Source: JABCYV01 sp963696025
GTDB taxonomy: Bacteria; Acidobacteriota; Terriglobia; Terriglobales; Acidobacteriaceae
Assembly (NCBI GenBank): GCA_963696025.1
Contig: CAVOII010000019.1
Span: forward strand, 1-64,000
Direction: 5' to 3'
DNA: 64,000 nt
In this document: piece by piece, positions 60,794 through 64,000 of the stretch
Layout: every line of letters starts with the position of its first letter
Position numbering within the stretch: position 1 is the stretch's first letter
Notes under the pieces: model-generated
Seen by the model: the letters and a program-made list of their open reading frames with translations, nothing else
The model's database searches: none
What the model was told of the DNA's origin: nothing
Position numbers and translations under genes: made by a program

Positions 60794-61260
60794 ATGAACC
60801 ATTGGATGTGGCTGGTGTCTCTCGTTGGCATTCTAAGCACGGCAGTTGTGTTCGGAACGGACATGTTCTTTTTGACTATCGGCCGTCCCGCTCTCAGATT
60901 GGCTTCACCATCTGCCGGAACCGAAATCATGGGTTTCTTCCACATGTTGCCGACGCGCGGATGCCGGTCTGGGGCGTCTTGGCGATCTTGTCCAGCTTCT
61001 TGCTGGTCGTGTTGAGCAAGAGTGGGCAGCGCTGGCTCTATTTCGCATCGCTCCTAATGCTGATTCTGTTCGTCATTTTCTACAATCTCTTGTCAAAGCC
61101 AATTAATCGGATTCAAACCGAAGCGGCAAAAACCGGAGGAAGACTCGACAACGGTCGAGAGCTACAGGCGTCGTGGAATAGGGTGTTATTGATCCGTGTC
61201 CCGCTGCTCGTTGTGTCCCTGCTTTCCCAGTGCCTCGTGTTGCTGGTCGCTTCGGCGTAA
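60794..61260 (+). pseudogene. DUF1772-family membrane protein with a one-base frameshift
   Basis: The ATG at 60794 follows GGCGGAGG and encodes MNHWMWLVSLVGILSTAVVF, then EIMGFFH. Between 60943 and 60946 the frame moves; the rest (VADARMPVWGVLAILSSFLL, LLMLILFVIFYNLLSKPINR, ASWNRVLLIRVPLLVVSLLS) is in the other frame to the stop at 61260. With one base added it would be a normal four-helix DUF1772 protein of about 155 residues. Confidence 0.75.
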
Positions 61261-61395
61261 ATGTGGGAGAAACCTGGGGACAGACGGGACGTACCCCAAG
61301 CTCTAATTCGCAAAAATCGGTGAACGTCCAGTGTGTCCCCACATTCTGTCAGGCCCGTGAACTAGCTGTATAGTGACTTAAATACTGGAGGGACG

Positions 61396-61875
61396 ATGGG
61401 TCACCGAATCCTGCATCTGATGTGCGTCGTAGTCCTTATGACCGCCGCCTATGCGCAGCAAAGCCATTGGGCCACAGCCGACGACAAAACCGCGAAGTTC
61501 ATGATCGACATGGAGCGCAAGTGGGCCGAAGGCGTTTGCACGAATAATGGAGTTGTCTCTGAGTTGTTGGCCGACGATTTCCAGGGCACCAGCACTCGCG
61601 GCGAGCGCTACAACAAAGAGGATGAACTGCGTGATGAAAAAGGCCCACACTCGGCGCACGGCTGCGCCCTCGACGATGCCAAGGTGCGCTTCTTCTCTTC
61701 TTCTTCGGGCGAAGACGTGGCCATCATTTACGGCAGCGAGCACGCGATCCGCAAAGACAAAACGCATCCAGACACGAAGCAGTGTCAGGTCTGGACCGAT
61801 ACCTGGTTGAATCGCGATGGTAAGTGGCAGATCGCTGCCGCGCAGGACAACAAGGTCGATTGCAAAGATTTTTAG
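61396..61875 (+). CDS. exported DUF4440/SnoaL-like protein
   Basis: 159 residues: signal peptide ending AYAQQ, then an NTF2-like domain (KFMIDMERKWAEGVCTNNGV, VSELLADDFQGTSTRGERYN, DVAIIYGSEHAIRKD, WTDTWLNRDGKWQIAAAQD). These small domains bind hydrophobic ligands or act as cyclases or isomerases. Cys residues (VCTNN, HGCALDD, KQCQVW, VDCKDF) may form disulfides in the periplasm. Upstream GGAGGGACG supports the start. Confidence 0.82.
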   Translation: MGHRILHLMCVVVLMTAAYAQQSHWATADDKTAKFMIDMERKWAEGVCTNNGVVSELLADDFQGTSTRGERYNKEDELRDEKGPHSAHGCALDDAKVRFFSSSSGEDVAIIYGSEHAIRKDKTHPDTKQCQVWTDTWLNRDGKWQIAAAQDNKVDCKDF

Positions 61876-62045
61876 ACCCTTAGCGAGCCACGGAACGCCC
61901 GACCGGCATAGTAAGATTCGGCGCCGTTGTGATACAGGAACACAGTGTCGAAGCGGCGATCACAAAAGAGGGCGCCGCCGAGTTTTCTGATATCAGAAGG
62001 TGTTTTCACCCAGCTCGACGTTTTTGTATCGAAATTTCCAAGTTT
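61872..62045 (-). pseudogene. C-terminal fragment of a DUF4256 protein
   Basis: The last 57 residues match the conserved end of DUF4256 proteins closely: LGNFDTKTSSWVKTPSDIRK, LGGALFCDRRFDTVFLYHNG, AESYYAGRAFRGSLRV. The family is normally about 180 residues. The upstream two thirds are replaced by the unrelated gene at 62006-62623, which runs into it in another frame. Confidence 0.75.
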
Positions 62046-62623
62046 CTGCAACCCACAGGTGCGGGTGCCGTGACTATGGCCGCCGCCATTGCGAGCTTGT
62101 GATCCTTGTCCCAGGGCGGCCCGACGGCTCTCCGCACCTGGAGGAAGTGAGCGTCGAGGTTCTGTACACGCAACGCCTGGCGCGCCGCCCCCAATACGCT
62201 CTTCGCGTCGTACCAGTGGACGGGCCAACCCCGTGCCTCGGCCGCGGAGGCCAGGGCCTTGCGGTACATCACCCAGTCGGCAACATTCTGCGCACGGTAG
62301 TTCTTGATTCGCTCGGCAATCGTGGGTGGAAGCGGTGGACACTTGCGAAGGGCGACACCAAGGATACGCGGCACCGCCATCGTGACAGTGTCCAAGGCAA
62401 GCACCGCGTGTCTTTCCGCCGACACTCGCACGCGCTCGACTAACTCCACGGCCTCGTCGAGCGGGAGCCCTTGGCCATCGCTGTGGTGCGGAAGCCTCGG
62501 CAGGCCCTCGCCCACGAGTTCCACCCGACGGCGGTCGAGGAGCGTCCCATCACGCGCCACCGTCACCAGCACCGCCCAACCGCCGTGATCTGATACCCCG
62601 ATGATGCCACCATTCGTCGACAT
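62006..62623 (-). CDS. hypothetical protein fused at its end to DUF4256 DNA
   Basis: 205 residues. The N-terminus IIGVSDHGGWAVLVTVARDG and the Asp in AVLALDTVTMAVPRILG suggest an RNase H/actin-like beginning, and ERIKNYRAQNVADWVMYRK, WPVHWYDAKSVLGAARQAL and WDKDHKLAMAAAIVTA are conserved-looking segments. No family is recognised. The last 13 or so residues (RNLEISIQKRRAG) are out-of-frame reading of the DUF4256 remnant, so the natural end is lost. Confidence 0.55.
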   Translation of the reverse strand: MSTNGGIIGVSDHGGWAVLVTVARDGTLLDRRRVELVGEGLPRLPHHSDGQGLPLDEAVELVERVRVSAERHAVLALDTVTMAVPRILGVALRKCPPLPPTIAERIKNYRAQNVADWVMYRKALASAAEARGWPVHWYDAKSVLGAARQALRVQNLDAHFLQVRRAVGPPWDKDHKLAMAAAIVTAPAPVGCRNLEISIQKRRAG

Positions 62624-62718
62624 GACGTTTCCCTCACGCCTAACTTAGCCCCTTTCAGCTCAGCTTCGCCGCAATCCTTTCTTCCTCCCACGCTTCAACG
62701 CTTCGAGGCGTTAGGCCG

Positions 62719-63278
62719 CTAGTTGGTCGTTTCGATACCGAACTGTTTGGCGTACTCCGCGCTCAGCCGCTGCCAGCCGCTGAACTTCATCGCCTCGGGC
62801 CGACGATGCGGCCGATGGGAGTTCCGCTGAGATGGTGATCCAGAACGTCGAAACAAACGTGCCACCCGGCAGCACCCATTGCAATGAAGCGGTGACCGAT
62901 ATTGGTCCACAGCGTCAGGCGCGTGCCGCCACCAAAGGCTTCGAGTTCCCACCGCATATCGAAGCCACCCCAGTTGTACTCAAGCGCCTTGGGAGCGTCG
63001 GCTCGCGTCACTTTTGTTTCGGTAACGTGCAGCGTGGGCGCTCCCTCCGTGGTGAGCTTCACCTTGGCTCCAACCGTACCCAGGTTCCCATCGGCGTCAA
63101 ACGGAGCCCCCTCGCGCAGATGCGTCGGGTCTGTAAGCGCCTGCCAGACTTTTTCCGGCGAGTGACGCAGTTCCCGGACGAGAATGAGCGTCCACTTCTC
63201 TTCACCGTTTTGTCCCCGGTCCTTGCGTACCTGCGCCCCGCTGGCCGGCCCCGGTGTGTATTGATCGCGGTCGGTCAC
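62719..63278 (-). pseudogene. SRPBCC (AHSA1-like) protein with a one-base frameshift
   Basis: From ATG 63278 the protein reads as an AHSA1-type START domain (KWTLILVRELRHSPEKVWQA, LTDPTHLREGAPFDADGNLG, LEYNWGGFDMRWELE, SGTPIGRIVGP). Near 62794-62799 one G seems lost; the frame then stops at 62787. The other frame continues correctly with EAMKFSGWQRLSAEYAKQFG and a stop at 62719. Only the last 25 or so residues are affected. It is 10 bases after the VOC gene, in one operon. Confidence 0.75.
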
Positions 63279-63288
63279 CTTCTTCGCC

Positions 63289-63684
63289 TTAGCGTGAATA
63301 GCGCATCAGCTGCGTGACCTGAATGAGATTGCCGCAGGTGTCGTTCAGCATGGCGATCTTGGAGGCCGTCACGTCCTTTGGTGGCATGGTGAACTCGGAT
63401 CCGCGCGCTTTCATACGCTCGTAATCGGCCTGCACGTCGTCGCTGTAGAACATGGCCGCGGGCTGGCCTTGCTGGAACAGGGCCTGCTGGTAGGCTCTGG
63501 CCGCCGGATTGTTATTGAGCGCCAGCTGCAGCTCCGTACCGTCCGGGTCCTCTGGTGAGGCCACTGTGAGCCAGCGAAACGGCCCCTGGCTGAAGTCGGC
63601 CTTTTTCACGAAGCCCACTTCGGTATAGAAGCGCAGGGCCTTCTCCTGGTCGTCGACGTACACGCTGGTCAGTTTGATTTTCAT
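63289..63684 (-). CDS. VOC-family protein (glyoxalase/bleomycin-resistance fold)
   Basis: 131 residues: MKIKLTSVYVDDQEKALRFY, TEVGFVKKADFSQGPFRWLT, a Glu ligand in GTELQLALNNN, VQADYERMKARGSEFTMPPK and a last strand MLNDTCGNLIQVTQL. A metal-dependent isomerase or dioxygenase-like fold without a defined substrate; such proteins are often paired with SRPBCC genes, as here. Its ribosome-binding site AAGGAG (minus strand) is touched by the 5' end of the group II intron on the other strand. Confidence 0.85.
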   Translation of the reverse strand: MKIKLTSVYVDDQEKALRFYTEVGFVKKADFSQGPFRWLTVASPEDPDGTELQLALNNNPAARAYQQALFQQGQPAAMFYSDDVQADYERMKARGSEFTMPPKDVTASKIAMLNDTCGNLIQVTQLMRYSR

Positions 63685-63697
63685 TTCCTTTCTCCTT

Positions 63698-64000
63698 GTG
63701 CGCCGGTTAAAACCGGCGAGGTGTAGTGAATGAAAGAGTCATACGAATGTGAAGTAGCGACCCACATCGGCCCTGAGTCATGCGGAGCCGCTCGCGAGGG
63801 CGGCGTCGAAGCGTTGACAAGGGAACGTGCGGGCCGGGTATTCAGCCGCGTAAGAGACTCACTCCGGGACGCCGACGCCGTAAGGAGATGCGGAAGGCCC
63901 CATTCGGTGCACCGATACCGCGAGGTGCACTGGAGTCCCGCGCGGTCAGAGACCCCGTGCACGTACGGAAGCACCTCGCGCGGGAACCGGGAGATCCCAA
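63698..64000 (+). mobile_element. 5' part of a group II intron, continuing past the window
   Basis: A GTGCG start (63698-63702), as in bacterial group II introns, is followed by a GCCGGTT/AACCGGC hairpin. The plus strand then translates to the segment familiar from just before group II intron reverse transcriptases (KESYECEVATHIGPESCG, then REGGVEALTRERAGRVFSR). The segment usually runs into the reverse transcriptase frame, which would be beyond 64000. The intron RNA domain I would lie here. Confidence 0.75.

Noticed and set aside
1..64000. CRISPR array, tRNA or rRNA gene
   Set aside because: No regularly spaced direct repeats, and no tRNA or rRNA sequence was recognised on either strand by eye.

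Overview
The window looks like accessory chromosome from a GC-rich soil bacterium, most likely an acidobacterium (Acidobacteriota, Terriglobia-like). This is inference from gene content: a 1136-residue Oar-type TonB-dependent receptor with an N-terminal carboxypeptidase-regulatory domain, an S21 paralogue with a long basic tail beside a tiny acidic ORF, many SDR, DoxX and VOC-type small enzymes, and a bacterial Ku. No rRNA, tRNA or CRISPR array was seen.

Layout. 0-8.7 kb: XRE regulator, small secreted protein with a sigma-54 promoter, frameshifted csbD, Ku, a complete IS1380-type element (5-bp duplication) inserted in the 3' end of a GH15 glucoamylase/trehalase gene, then a glutathione-reductase-like flavoprotein. 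8.8-11.8 kb: a gene graveyard (5' half of an IS3 element, a class II aldolase piece, a GAF-sensor piece, an HxlR-like piece and an aldo/keto reductase with an internal deletion). 12-35 kb: a large acyl-CoA catabolism island with TetR regulators, acyl-CoA ligase, SDR, hydrolases, MaoC hydratase, class II aldolase, Oar receptor, MDR reductase, FadJ-like fusion, two acyl-CoA dehydrogenases, an APH-type kinase and a histidine phosphatase. The kinase and the ACAD10/11-type dehydrogenase together suggest a phosphorylation-elimination route for 4-hydroxyacyl-CoA. Shared operators tie parts of the island together, and a degraded inverted copy of the TetR-dehydrogenase locus lies inside it.

35-49 kb: a secreted repeat protein, DoxX, epoxide hydrolase, S21, a complete IS1182-like element (4-bp duplication), a DoxX-MarR-FMN reductase-LLM flavin operon, SDR, alcohol dehydrogenase, metallo-beta-lactamase-fold hydrolase and a truncated MFS transporter. 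49.4-55.6 kb: a sigma-54 module. A STAS-SDR-ABM-SDR-SnoaL operon with a -24/-12 promoter leads to a GAF-GAF-AAA+ sigma-54 activator, followed by a second STAS gene with its own -24/-12 promoter.

55.6-60.3 kb carries six copies of a REP-like hairpin in three inverted pairs; one pair encloses the remnant of a REP-associated tyrosine transposase. 60.3-63.3 kb is a run of small genes, several with single-base frameshifts (DUF4267, DUF1772, SRPBCC) or truncations (DUF4256). The window ends in the 5' part of a group II intron inserted at the ribosome-binding site of a VOC gene. All family calls come from reading the protein sequences; no search was run.
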